From Hyphomonas sp. (GTDB lineage Bacteria > Pseudomonadota > Alphaproteobacteria > Caulobacterales > Hyphomonadaceae): a DNA stretch of 64,000 nt. Below are positions 8,614 to 16,815 of this stretch, in pieces. The DNA lies in the NCBI RefSeq assembly GCF_022844445.1, contig NZ_JALHLS010000008.1, forward strand, positions 62,001-126,000. The letters are read 5' to 3'. The number at the start of each line of letters is the position of its first letter. Within the stretch, counting starts at the first letter, position 1. The notes under the pieces were generated by a model. It was not told where the DNA came from, searched no databases, and was given only the letters and a program-made list of their open reading frames with translations. The position numbers were made by a program, and so were the translations under genes.

Positions 8614-9990
8614 CTACAGCATCCGCGAAGGGGTCAGCTTCGGATGTATGACCATCAGGTCGAACAACGACCGGGGCGCCACGTTGAGCAGGTCCTGAGG
8701 CTGCGGCGCCTCGCTCGCGGCATAGCCATACCAGTCGAGCCCGATGGGGGCTGCGCGCCAGTCGCGGACAGCCGCCGTATCCGGCAGCCGGGCAATGTCG
8801 AACCACGACGTAGTCTTGCTGACCGAGGCGAGGAGAGCATTCAGCGTCCCGGGCCGCGCGACGCGCTGGACGGCAACCTGGGGTGCGTCCGGCTTCAGCG
8901 TTTCGGCTGTCGGGATTGCGAGGAAGCTTGCTTCGGCAAAGTCTTGGATCAGCACGATATAGTCTGTGCCGAGGCGTTCGCGCAGCACGGCGCCGCTCGG
9001 CACATAGCCGGCGCTGTCACCGCCGGGGCGTCCGCCCGCGACGTGGGAGTTGTGCCCCCAGAAGACGGCCGGCTGGCCCTTGGCGAGCGTGATCGCATTC
9101 TCTCCCATGAACACGTCGCGGCGGCTCCAGTATTCCGGGGTGGCGCGGGTCATGTCGCCGTCGCTCGTCTCGTGCTCGAAGGCGTTCAATCCCTGCCAGG
9201 CGCGGCGCGCCGTGAAGGCGGCGTCCGGAAGTCCGGCGCTGTTCAGTTCTGCTTCCAGTGACCGGCAGGCCGACTCCGCAGCAAGGCGCTGGGCCGAGGT
9301 CAGCTGTTTCAGCATCAGGTCATGGCGTGCTGCGCGGGCGTCCGGCGTCAGGATCGGGGCGAGCGCGTCGGCGAGGGCTTCGGCGGCGCCCGAATTGACG
9401 GCAGCGAGGGCCGCCAGCGCATCGCCCGCATCCTGGCTGCTGGCCTGGCAGTCGACGCCGATCACGCGGACAGGGCGGTCGCCATTCACGGCGTTCCAGC
9501 CCCGCAGCCAGGAGAGCAGGTCAGCCATCACTTCGGTCTTCAGGATGCGGAAAACCGGGGCTTGGCGCACCGCATCTGCGGCGAGCAGGCCGGTCGGAGC
9601 AGCAGAGGCATAGGCATCGAGCTGAGCCGTGCCGGTGCGGTTGGCCTCCAGAAGTACGACGCGCAGGTCATGGTCCTGCACCAGCGCCTGGATCAGCGCG
9701 GACTTCAGCAGCGCATCTTCATGCGAACCATGGGTCGCTTCGCCGAGCCCGGCGATCCTCGCGCCAGCAAGGCGCGAGGCCAGGGAAGCGACGCCGGGGT
9801 CTTCCGGCGTCAGGCTGAAGATCGGCACAGCCGCCGCCGTCAGTGTGCCTGCCATCGATGGGGTGGCAGCCAGCTCCGGCTGGTCCTCGCCCGGCACCGA
9901 AGTCGCGCACGCGGAAACAATGGCCACAGAGGCAGACGCCAGCAGGAAATTGCGGCGCGACAGCGGGACGTGGCGATGCGTCAAGGTCAT
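8614..9990 (-). CDS. Erythromycin esterase family protein, exported
   Basis: A 458-residue protein of the erythromycin esterase fold (PF05139). Visible motifs are GLGEATHGSHE near residue 80 (catalytic His region), VRVIGVDCQ near 175, the helix RRDVFMGENAITLAK and VFWGHNSHVA. The N-terminus has a twin-arginine-like SRRNFLL followed by a hydrophobic stretch and VSAC, so it is probably exported by Tat and lipidated. Characterised members open macrolide lactones, but many chromosomal homologues have unknown substrates. It lies between cvpA and the lipoprotein/purF genes on the same strand, which looks like an insertion between two genes that are often neighbours. Resistance activity is not implied. 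Confidence 0.85.
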   Translation of the reverse strand: MTLTHRHVPLSRRNFLLASASVAIVSACATSVPGEDQPELAATPSMAGTLTAAAVPIFSLTPEDPGVASLASRLAGARIAGLGEATHGSHEDALLKSALIQALVQDHDLRVVLLEANRTGTAQLDAYASAAPTGLLAADAVRQAPVFRILKTEVMADLLSWLRGWNAVNGDRPVRVIGVDCQASSQDAGDALAALAAVNSGAAEALADALAPILTPDARAARHDLMLKQLTSAQRLAAESACRSLEAELNSAGLPDAAFTARRAWQGLNAFEHETSDGDMTRATPEYWSRRDVFMGENAITLAKGQPAVFWGHNSHVAGGRPGGDSAGYVPSGAVLRERLGTDYIVLIQDFAEASFLAIPTAETLKPDAPQVAVQRVARPGTLNALLASVSKTTSWFDIARLPDTAAVRDWRAAPIGLDWYGYAASEAPQPQDLLNVAPRSLFDLMVIHPKLTPSRML

Positions 9991-10047
9991 CCTCCCCTTC
10001 GAACGGGTGCAGCGGCCAGACTAACCCGGCCCGCCACGGCATCAAGG

Positions 10048-10584
10048 TCAGTCGCCTGAGGCGGGTGCGGGATCCGTGGCGCTGCGGCTCGCTTCCCGGG
10101 CTTCCCCCGTCACCGCGTCTGCAGCGCCGGCAAGGATCGGATAGCTGAAGCTATCCTGGATAAACGGCGGCACCCGGTCATCTTCCAGACCGACCGAAAG
10201 CAGGACTGCAAAGAAAACGAGCGCGACGCAGCCCCGGATCACGCCGAAGACGAGACCGGCAATATGGTCAAACAGGCCAATGTCGCCATTCGTCATGATA
10301 GATTTTGAAAGAGATTGTCCAAGCCAGGCGACAATAACGTAGACAATCAGGAAAGCGGAGACGACGAGAATAATGTCGGGCGCGAGGGGATGGCTGCCGG
10401 CCGGCAGCAGGTCTGCAACCGTGCCATGAAGGAATTTCCGCGCATAGTAGGCTGCCGCGAGCGCGCCGATGAAAGCGCCCAGTGTGGCGAGTTCGCGCAG
10501 GAAGCCGCGGGCAAACGCCATGAGTGCCGAAATGAGGATGATGCCGAGCGCGATGCCGTCAAAAGCAGAAATGTTTTCAAGCAT
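10048..10584 (-). CDS. cvpA: CvpA family inner-membrane protein
   Basis: A 178-residue protein with four hydrophobic segments and the CvpA core, including ALMAFARGFLRELATLGAFIGA near the N-terminus. In Escherichia coli CvpA is needed for colicin V production and envelope stress tolerance; its molecular role is unsettled. The ATG at 10584 overlaps the last eight bases of radA, so translation is probably coupled. A longer start at 10632 would lie inside radA and add an unconvincing N-terminus. cvpA next to purF is a widespread pairing; here an esterase and a lipoprotein gene stand between them. Confidence 0.88.
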   Translation of the reverse strand: MLENISAFDGIALGIILISALMAFARGFLRELATLGAFIGALAAAYYARKFLHGTVADLLPAGSHPLAPDIILVVSAFLIVYVIVAWLGQSLSKSIMTNGDIGLFDHIAGLVFGVIRGCVALVFFAVLLSVGLEDDRVPPFIQDSFSYPILAGAADAVTGEAREASRSATDPAPASGD

Positions 10585-11962
10585 TTGCGGCGTCCGGCGC
10601 GAGTAGATCCACAAGCGCGATAAGCCGTGCAATCGGGCTAACCGTCAAGCCGCCCTCTGCCGCTGGGCTGCTGTCCGGACCATAGGCGCGCTGGAATCCG
10701 AGACGCGCGGCTTCTTTCAGCCGCTGGTCCATCCTTGGCGCTGCCCGAACCGCCCCCGAGAGCGCAATTTCTCCAAAGAAAACACTGCGCGAGGGCACGG
10801 CATTACCGGAAAGCGACGACAGCAGGGCGGCAGCGGCGGCCAGATCGCCCGCCGGCTCGTTGATGCGGTAGCCGCCCGCGACCGAGAGGTAGACGTCCAT
10901 ACCGGCGAAATTGACGCCGCAGCGCGTTTCGAGCACGGCCATGATCATTGCAAGACGCCCGGAATCGAAGCCGATGACGCTGCGCCTTGGCGTGCCGAAC
11001 GGGCTTTTCGCGACAAGGGCCTGAACCTCTGCCAGCACCGGGCGCGAGCCTTCCATCGCCGCGAACACCGCCGTACCGCCGCCGGGCTCGGCCTCGGCCG
11101 AGAGAAACAGGGCGGAGGGCTCCTTGGCCGGCGTAAGGCCGAGGGCGTGCATCTCGAAGATGCCGATCTCGTCAGTCGGCCCGAACCGGTTCTTCACGGC
11201 GCGCAGGATGCGGAACTGGTGGCCGCGCTCGCCTTCGAAATAGAAAACCGCGTCAACCATGTGCTCCACAACGCGCGGGCCGGCGATGGTGCCTTCTTTG
11301 GTGACGTGGCCGACCAGCACGAGCGCCGCGCCGGACTTCTTCGCCCAGCGGACCAGTTCCTGCGCGCAGGCGCGGACCTGCGCGACCGAGCCGGGCGCGG
11401 CTTCCAGAGCGTCGGACCAGAGTGTCTGGATCGAGTCGATCACCACGAAGCCGGGATTGGACTCCTTGAGCGCGGCGAGGATGCGCCGCAGGTCAGTCTC
11501 GGTCGCCAGTTGCACGGGCGAGTTCGCGACCTTCAGGCGCTTGGCGCGCTCCTGGATCTGGGCGGCGGCTTCCTCGCCGGAGACATAGACAGTCTTCACG
11601 CCGTTGCGGGCGAGGCGGGCGGCCGCCTGCAGAAGCAACGTGGACTTGCCGATGCCGGGATCGCCGCCGATCAGCGTGGCGGAGGACGGAACGATACCGC
11701 CGCCAAACACGCGGTCGAGCTCTTCGACGCCAATCACCACGCGGGGCGGCGTATCGACATCGGCGTTCAAGGCGATGAACTCGGTCTTGGGCCCGCGTTT
11801 CGCAGTGGGCGTCTTTTCGGCCTTCAAGGCGCCGGGCGGCGCGCTGACGGCTTCTTCCACCAGCGTATTCCACTCACCGCATGCCTCGCAGCGTCCCGCC
11901 CATTTGGCATGCACGGCGCCGCAGGACTGGCAGACGAAGGCGGATGTGGAGGCTTTGGCCAT
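10577..11962 (-). CDS. radA: DNA repair protein RadA
   Basis: A 461-residue protein with the full RadA layout. The N-terminal zinc finger is CQSCGAVHAKWAGRCEACGEW (four Cys). A RecA-like ATPase with Walker A GGDPGIGKST follows, then Walker B (FVVIDSIQTL) and the RadA-specific KNRFG motif near residue 255. The C-terminal domain is Lon-protease-like (DVYLSVAGGYRINEPAGDLA). RadA processes recombination intermediates by driving branch migration. The start at 11962 (MAKASTSAFVC) places the zinc finger at the usual position; the open frame upstream is high-GC readthrough. It is followed by cvpA with an eight-base overlap and diverges from the flavoprotein gene at 12029. Confidence 0.95.
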   Translation of the reverse strand: MAKASTSAFVCQSCGAVHAKWAGRCEACGEWNTLVEEAVSAPPGALKAEKTPTAKRGPKTEFIALNADVDTPPRVVIGVEELDRVFGGGIVPSSATLIGGDPGIGKSTLLLQAAARLARNGVKTVYVSGEEAAAQIQERAKRLKVANSPVQLATETDLRRILAALKESNPGFVVIDSIQTLWSDALEAAPGSVAQVRACAQELVRWAKKSGAALVLVGHVTKEGTIAGPRVVEHMVDAVFYFEGERGHQFRILRAVKNRFGPTDEIGIFEMHALGLTPAKEPSALFLSAEAEPGGGTAVFAAMEGSRPVLAEVQALVAKSPFGTPRRSVIGFDSGRLAMIMAVLETRCGVNFAGMDVYLSVAGGYRINEPAGDLAAAAALLSSLSGNAVPSRSVFFGEIALSGAVRAAPRMDQRLKEAARLGFQRAYGPDSSPAAEGGLTVSPIARLIALVDLLAPDAANA

Positions 11963-12028
11963 GGGGCAAGGGTTAGGCGGTTTCGCCGCGGGCTGGCAAG
12001 GGCGGGCGGGCAGGGGTAGAGGGGCAGG

Positions 12029-13225
12029 ATGAAACACGTCGCGATCATTGGCGCGGGCCCTGCAGGGCTGATGGCGGCGGAGGCAGCGCTCAGCGCAGGT
12101 GCGTGCGTGGACATTTACGACGCGATGCCGAGCGCGGGGCGCAAGTTCCTGATGGCGGGCAAGAGCGGGCTCAACATCACCCATTCGGAAGATGAGGCCA
12201 TGTTCCGCACGCGCTATCACGCGCCGGACCAGCGCCTCGCCGGAATGGTGGAGGTGTTCGGCCCGGCCGAGATCGTGAAATGGATGGCGGGGCTCGGCGT
12301 TGAGGCGCATGTCGGCTCGTCGGGCCGGGTGTTTCCTGGCGGCATGAAGGCCTCGCCGCTGCTGCGCCGCTGGCTCGCCCGGCTGGGGGAAACAGGCGCC
12401 CAGCTGCATACGCGCCATCGCTGGACGGGATGGAACGCGGACGGCGCGCTGACGTTCGAGACGATGACCGGTCGAGCCACGGCGAAGCCGGACAGTGTTG
12501 TGCTGGCGCTGGGCGGCGCGAGCTGGAAGCGGCTGGGGTCGGACGGGGCCTGGGCAGACATCCTCGCGAGGCGGGGCGTCGCGCTGGAGCCTTTTGCGCC
12601 GTCGAACTGCGGGTTCATCGTGTCCTGGTCGGACAGGATGCGCGCGCACGAAGGCGCGCCGGTCAAGTCAGTTGTCCTTTCCGTGCACGGACAATACGTG
12701 CGCGGGGATTTCGTCATCACGCGCGCCGGTATCGAGAGCGGTGCGGTCTACCCGCTGGCCGCCGCCCTGCGCCGCGACATCGCGGCAGACGGGCGCGCGG
12801 TCCTCACCATCGACCTTCTGCCGGAGGCGGACGAAGCGGCGCTCGCTGCCCGCCTCGCGGCAGCACATCCGAAGGATTCGCTGTCAAACCGTCTGCGCAA
12901 GGCGGTGAAAATCGACGGTGTGAAAGCCGCGCTGCTTCACGAAGTGACGAAGGGCGCCGCCCCGCGGGGGCCCGAAGCGCTTGCCCGCCTTCTCAAGGCG
13001 CTGCCCCTGACCCTCACAGGCACCGCGCCGCTGGACACCGCCATCTCGACCGCTGGCGGCGTCCCCTGGATTGCGCTGGACGACAGCCTGATGCTCAAAG
13101 CCCTGCCGGGCGCTTTTTGCGCCGGGGAAATGATCGCATGGGACGCGCCAACGGGCGGTTATCTCCTGACGGCGTGCCTCGCAACAGGGCGCGTAGCGGG
13201 GCGGGCGGCGTCGAGGCAGGCATAG
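12029..13225 (+). CDS. TIGR03862/HI0933-like FAD-binding oxidoreductase
   Basis: A 398-residue flavoprotein. The FAD motif is GAGPAGLMAAEAAL near residue 8, followed by PSAGRKFLMAGKSGLNITHSE, the signature of the HI0933/YhiN family and its TIGR03862 branch. The C-terminal GEMIAWDAPTGGYLLTACLA is the second conserved block. The biological substrate is unknown. The ATG at 12029 follows a GAGGGGCAGG site. Its last 131 bases overlap the 3' end of the acyltransferase gene on the other strand. A decayed second copy of its 3' end lies at 14414-14612, so this locus has been duplicated or rearranged. Confidence 0.9.
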   Translation: MKHVAIIGAGPAGLMAAEAALSAGACVDIYDAMPSAGRKFLMAGKSGLNITHSEDEAMFRTRYHAPDQRLAGMVEVFGPAEIVKWMAGLGVEAHVGSSGRVFPGGMKASPLLRRWLARLGETGAQLHTRHRWTGWNADGALTFETMTGRATAKPDSVVLALGGASWKRLGSDGAWADILARRGVALEPFAPSNCGFIVSWSDRMRAHEGAPVKSVVLSVHGQYVRGDFVITRAGIESGAVYPLAAALRRDIAADGRAVLTIDLLPEADEAALAARLAAAHPKDSLSNRLRKAVKIDGVKAALLHEVTKGAAPRGPEALARLLKALPLTLTGTAPLDTAISTAGGVPWIALDDSLMLKALPGAFCAGEMIAWDAPTGGYLLTACLATGRVAGRAASRQA

Positions 13226-14276
13226 CGCCGGCGGGGCGGCGCTTGCTCTGTAGCGCTGTGACGAGCGGGCGTTCCACCCGCTTGTAGAAGACCAGCGAAA
13301 CGACAATGCAGCCGGCGGTCAGCAGCGCAGCCATCGCCCAGACACCGATGAGCAGGTTGAGTCCGGCTGCAACCACGACCTTTGACGCCAGCGCCAGCAG
13401 CGGGATGTGCAGCAGGTAAAGCGAGTAGGATGCGTCGCCTATGCTGACGAGGAACCGGGGCGCGCGGAAGTGGCCGCGATGTTCGAGGCCGGCCAGCCCG
13501 GTGATCAGCAGCGCTGCGCCGGCGCCGAGCGCAACCGTGCGCCAGCCGGCGCCGAACGGCCAGGCGCCGTAAACGTCAGATAGGCCGGCGCCGAAAAACG
13601 TCGCCGCGCCGGCCAGTACCGCCAGGATTGCGGCTGGGGAAGGCAGCTTCGTGTAGAGCCCGGCACCGGCCATGCCGGCAAAGAAGATGAAGTTATAGGG
13701 CGCAAACAGGAAGCCCAGCGGAAATTCGGTTTTCAGGACCGTCAATGCCAGCACGCAGCCCGCGAACCAGACCGACAGCACCGCAGCGCCAATCCGGGGC
13801 GACAGGATCAGCGTCGCGAACAGGACATAGAAAACCATTTCGTATTGCAGCGTCCAGGCGACTTCCAGGATCGCGGTTTCCTCAAGCGGCATGAGGCTGA
13901 GATTGGCCAGGACGCGCGATACTGTCAGGCCGCCTTCAGGTGCCAAAGCGGGAACGGCCAGGTAGGCCGCCACCAGGCCGAGCAGGATAAGCCAGTAGAC
14001 CGGGTAGATCCGGGTGATGCGCCGCTCCGCAAAATTCATCAGGCGCTCAGGTTTCCCGAAATCCTTGGCGTGGGCATACACCATCAGGAAGCCTGACAAC
14101 GCGAAGAAATACTCTACGCCCGCATAGCCCATGCCGGCAGCCATCGAGAGCGTCTCGCCCTCATAGATGCGCTGCGGCAGGTAAAATGCGTTGAGGTGAA
14201 AAATCACGACAGAGATGGCTGCAACGGCGCGCCCGGCCTGCAAGGAGGTCAACTGCGCGCGCGGCGAGGCTGCCAT
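13095..14276 (-). CDS. Acyltransferase 3 family membrane protein
   Basis: A 393-residue integral membrane protein with about ten hydrophobic segments. It starts MAASPRAQLTSLQAGRAVA. The N-terminal SVVIFHLNAF holds the conserved His of the family, and GYAGVEYFFALSGFLMVY and RRITRIYPVYW are the usual following motifs. Such enzymes O-acylate surface polysaccharides or lipids. The membrane domain ends near FYKRVERPLVTALQ. The final 45 or so residues are Arg/Pro-rich and are simply the antisense of the flavoprotein 3' end, so the natural stop was probably lost. The flanking duplicated flavoprotein 3' ends suggest this gene arrived as an insertion. Confidence 0.87.
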   Translation of the reverse strand: MAASPRAQLTSLQAGRAVAAISVVIFHLNAFYLPQRIYEGETLSMAAGMGYAGVEYFFALSGFLMVYAHAKDFGKPERLMNFAERRITRIYPVYWLILLGLVAAYLAVPALAPEGGLTVSRVLANLSLMPLEETAILEVAWTLQYEMVFYVLFATLILSPRIGAAVLSVWFAGCVLALTVLKTEFPLGFLFAPYNFIFFAGMAGAGLYTKLPSPAAILAVLAGAATFFGAGLSDVYGAWPFGAGWRTVALGAGAALLITGLAGLEHRGHFRAPRFLVSIGDASYSLYLLHIPLLALASKVVVAAGLNLLIGVWAMAALLTAGCIVVSLVFYKRVERPLVTALQSKRRPAGAMPASTPPAPLRALLRGTPSGDNRPLARPMRSFPRRKKRPAGL

Positions 14277-14413
14277 GGAAACACCGGTTATCCTGCTTCG
14301 TGCCAATCCGGGACAAGCACTGCAAGTCGCGCGCCTCAAGTTGTCGGTTAAAGGGCGCGATTGGCCCGCCTGTGCGGAAACATCGCCTGCCTGACCAATG
14401 CCCGCCGCACACT

Positions 14414-14612
14414 CTCACCGCGCCCGCCCCGATGGTCACCGCCATCTCGACCGCGGGCGGCGTGCCCCCGGGGCGCGCTCGGCGACGGCCTGATGCTCAA
14501 TGCTCCGACGATCTTACTTGCACCGGGAAAATGATCGCGTGGGACGCGCCAATGGGCGGTTATCTCCTGACAGCGTGCCTCGCAAAAAGGGCGCGTGGCG
14601 GGGCACGCGGCT
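14414..14612 (+). pseudogene. Decayed duplicate of the flavoprotein gene 3' end
   Basis: This stretch aligns with 13017-13215 of the intact flavoprotein gene. At 14523-14584 it is nearly identical to 13122-13184 (about 57 of 61 bases by eye), and it encodes KMIAWDAPMGGYLLTACLA against EMIAWDAPTGGYLLTACLA. ISTAGGVP is also kept, but between the two blocks the frame is broken. No start or upstream part of the gene is present. It lies between the acyltransferase start and the GST stop, and otherwise this 343-base gap holds nothing I recognise. Confidence 0.85.
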
Positions 14613-14619
14613 TCGCTCG

Positions 14620-15267
14620 TCAATTGAATGCGTCGTTGGCGTACCGAGCAAAAGCTGGCCGGGTCTGAAGTAGGTTATAATACCGCATCACATTGGGCAG
14701 GTCGATGCGCGCGATGGGTGTGTTGAGCCAGCGGTGGATGGCCAGGCCTACTGGAACGTCAGCCAGCGTAAACGCGTCGCACAGGTAGTCCGGACGGATT
14801 GCGAGCTGCGCATCGAGATCGCGCATCAAGCCATTCCATTCGTCCACGGACTTCTGAACTTCGACCGGATTGTCATAGCCGGGGCGTTTTCGCACGAGGG
14901 CTTGAACCGCGTAGCGCCAGGCCATGTTCAGATCAGATATCATCCAGTCCATCCACGCTTCGACCTCGGCGCGGCGGGCAGGGTCGGCCGGAAGCAATTC
15001 GCTGCCATGCTTTGACGCGATAAAGCGGCAAATAGCATTTGACTCGGTCAGCACCGTATTGCCGTCAATGACTACGGGTATCAGCGCTTTCGGATTGAGC
15101 GCAAGAAATTCCGCCTCACGCGTGGACCGGAAGCCGGCTCCCCAATCTTCCCGCTCAAACGCAATGCAAAGCTCATCGCATGTCCACAGAACCTTGCGCA
15201 CGTTTATAGAACTCGCTCGGCCATAGACCCTAAGCATGCTTGTTACTGTCTTGTTTGACGGATTCAT
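14620..15267 (-). CDS. Glutathione S-transferase family protein
   Basis: A 215-residue two-domain GST. The N-terminal thioredoxin-like domain has YGRASSINVRKVLW (Ser in the catalytic position), NPKALIPVV with the cis-Pro, and LTESNAICRFIA. An all-helical C-terminal domain follows, with FTLADVPVGLAIHRW. Such enzymes conjugate or reduce electrophiles with glutathione. The ATG at 15267 overlaps the TGA of mlaF as ATGA, so translation is probably coupled. An ATG at 15237 would also serve. Being read from the end of an Mla-type transporter operon is unusual. The substrate is unknown. Confidence 0.87.
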   Translation of the reverse strand: MNPSNKTVTSMLRVYGRASSINVRKVLWTCDELCIAFEREDWGAGFRSTREAEFLALNPKALIPVVIDGNTVLTESNAICRFIASKHGSELLPADPARRAEVEAWMDWMISDLNMAWRYAVQALVRKRPGYDNPVEVQKSVDEWNGLMRDLDAQLAIRPDYLCDAFTLADVPVGLAIHRWLNTPIARIDLPNVMRYYNLLQTRPAFARYANDAFN

Positions 15268-16028
15268 ATTGCCGGCTGGATAGGCCCCTCGGCTCGTCCG
15301 TTCACGAACTGATCGACATAGGCGTTGCCGCTGTCGTACACGGCGGAGGCTGGCCCGCGCCAGATGATCTTGCCTTCGAACAGCATGGCGATTTCGTCAG
15401 CGATCTTGCGGGCGCTGGCCATGTCATGCGTGATTGAGACGGCCGCCGCGCCGAGGCCGCGCACCATTTCCACGATCAGGTCGTTGATCGCGTCGGCCGT
15501 AATCGGATCGAGGCCGGTGGTCGGCTCGTCGAAGAAGATCAGGTCCGGCTCCGAGATGATCGAGCGGGCAAGCGAGACGCGCTTCTGCATGCCGCCGGAG
15601 ATCTCCGCCGGGTACAGGTTTGCAACGTCCGACCCCAGGCGCACTTTCTTGAGCGTTGCGATGGCGCGCTCTTTCGCGTCCTTGCGCTTCGTGCCTTCTG
15701 CATTGATCAGGCGGAAGGCGACGTTTTCCCAGACGGTCAGAGAGTCGAACAGCGCGCCGGACTGGAACAGCATGCCGATCCGCGCGCGCATCTTCTCGCG
15801 CGCCTTGCCGGTCGCCTTGGTCACGTCTTCGCCGTCGAAGAAGATCTTGCCCTTGTCCGGCGTCATCAGGCCGAGGGCATTCTTCAGCATCACCGACTTG
15901 CCGGAGCCCGACCCGCCGATGACCACGAGGCTCTGGCCCGGCGCAACATCGAGATCGACCCCGCGGAGAACCTGTTTCGTGCCGAAGGATTTCTCGACGC
16001 CTTCGAGTTTCAGCAGTGGTCCGCTCAT
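15264..16028 (-). CDS. mlaF: MlaF-like ABC transporter ATPase
   Basis: A 254-residue ATPase with Walker A GGSGSGKS near residue 40, Q-loop FQSGALFDSLTVWENV, signature ISGGMQKR, Walker B LIFFDEPTTGLD and switch His in SITHDMASA. FQSGALFDSLTVWENV and the GLDPITAD stretch are typical of the MlaF/Ttg2A branch. With MlaE it should drive phospholipid movement between inner and outer membranes. It overlaps mlaE upstream and GST downstream, each by ATGA. No MlaD, MlaB or MlaC is nearby, so the periplasmic partners must be encoded elsewhere or be absent. Confidence 0.9.
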   Translation of the reverse strand: MSGPLLKLEGVEKSFGTKQVLRGVDLDVAPGQSLVVIGGSGSGKSVMLKNALGLMTPDKGKIFFDGEDVTKATGKAREKMRARIGMLFQSGALFDSLTVWENVAFRLINAEGTKRKDAKERAIATLKKVRLGSDVANLYPAEISGGMQKRVSLARSIISEPDLIFFDEPTTGLDPITADAINDLIVEMVRGLGAAAVSITHDMASARKIADEIAMLFEGKIIWRGPASAVYDSGNAYVDQFVNGRAEGPIQPAI

Positions 16029-16807
16029 AGCCCGATCTCCACAAAGAGTGTGGACAGCACGTAGTTGAAAGCGAGCACGAGCACCGCCGCGCCCACCATC
16101 GAGAGCGTCGCCGCGCGGCCGACCCCGGTGGCGCCGGCCTGGCTGCGGTCGCCCTGGTAGCAGCCCATGATGGCGATGATGGCGCCGAACAGCACGGCTT
16201 TGATCAGGCCAACAAGGATGTCGTCGCGCGTCACGAAGTCGATCGTGTTGCGCAGGTAGACGGTGGAGTCGAAGCCGAGGCCGTAGACGCTGACCAGCCA
16301 TCCGCCCATCACGCCGATGATGTTGGCGGCGACGACCAGCAAAGGCAGCGTGAACACGGCGGCGAGGAAGCGCGGGGCGTAGAGATACCGGTAGCGCGAG
16401 GCCGACAGCGTCTCGAGCGCGTCGATCTGTTCGGTGACGCGCATGGCGCCGATCTCGGCGGCGATGCCGGCCGAGACGCGGCCCGCCAGCATCAGGCCGG
16501 TGATCACCGCGCCCAGCTCGCGCGAGATGCCGAGCACCACGATGTTGGGCACGAACTGTTCGGCGCCGTAGCGGCTGCCGCCTTCATAGATGTTGAGGGC
16601 GAGCGCGGCACCGATGAACACGGCAGAAAGGCCGACGACGGGCAGGGAGTAGAAACCGATGCGCACCATCTGGCGCAGGATTTCCCCGCCATACCAGCGA
16701 GGGGTGAAGGCGGCGCCTTTCACGCGGCCCGCGAACACGGCCAGCCGGCCGATCTCCGCGAACAGGCCGAGCGTGATTCGGCCGACGAACTGGAAAGGGT
16801 TTGCCAT
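16025..16807 (-). CDS. mlaE: MlaE-like ABC transporter permease
   Basis: A 260-residue membrane protein of the MlaE family. After an amphipathic N-terminus it has about five hydrophobic segments. Conserved stretches include YGAEQFVPNIVVLGISRELGAVITGLMLAGRVSAGIAAEIGAMRVTEQIDAL, the family's long signature near residues 80-130, shown here only by its key GRVSAG and EIGAM motifs. It forms the permease dimer of the phospholipid transporter powered by MlaF. It begins eight bases after the alr stop and ends overlapping mlaF, so alr, mlaE, mlaF and GST form one transcription unit. Confidence 0.92.
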   Translation of the reverse strand: MANPFQFVGRITLGLFAEIGRLAVFAGRVKGAAFTPRWYGGEILRQMVRIGFYSLPVVGLSAVFIGAALALNIYEGGSRYGAEQFVPNIVVLGISRELGAVITGLMLAGRVSAGIAAEIGAMRVTEQIDALETLSASRYRYLYAPRFLAAVFTLPLLVVAANIIGVMGGWLVSVYGLGFDSTVYLRNTIDFVTRDDILVGLIKAVLFGAIIAIMGCYQGDRSQAGATGVGRAATLSMVGAAVLVLAFNYVLSTLFVEIGL

Positions 16808-16815
16808 GATCGGCC

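Noticed and set aside
11963-12649. N-terminal extension of RadA by more than 200 residues
   Set aside because: The zinc finger of RadA always starts near residue 10, and the extension is the antisense of the flavoprotein gene.
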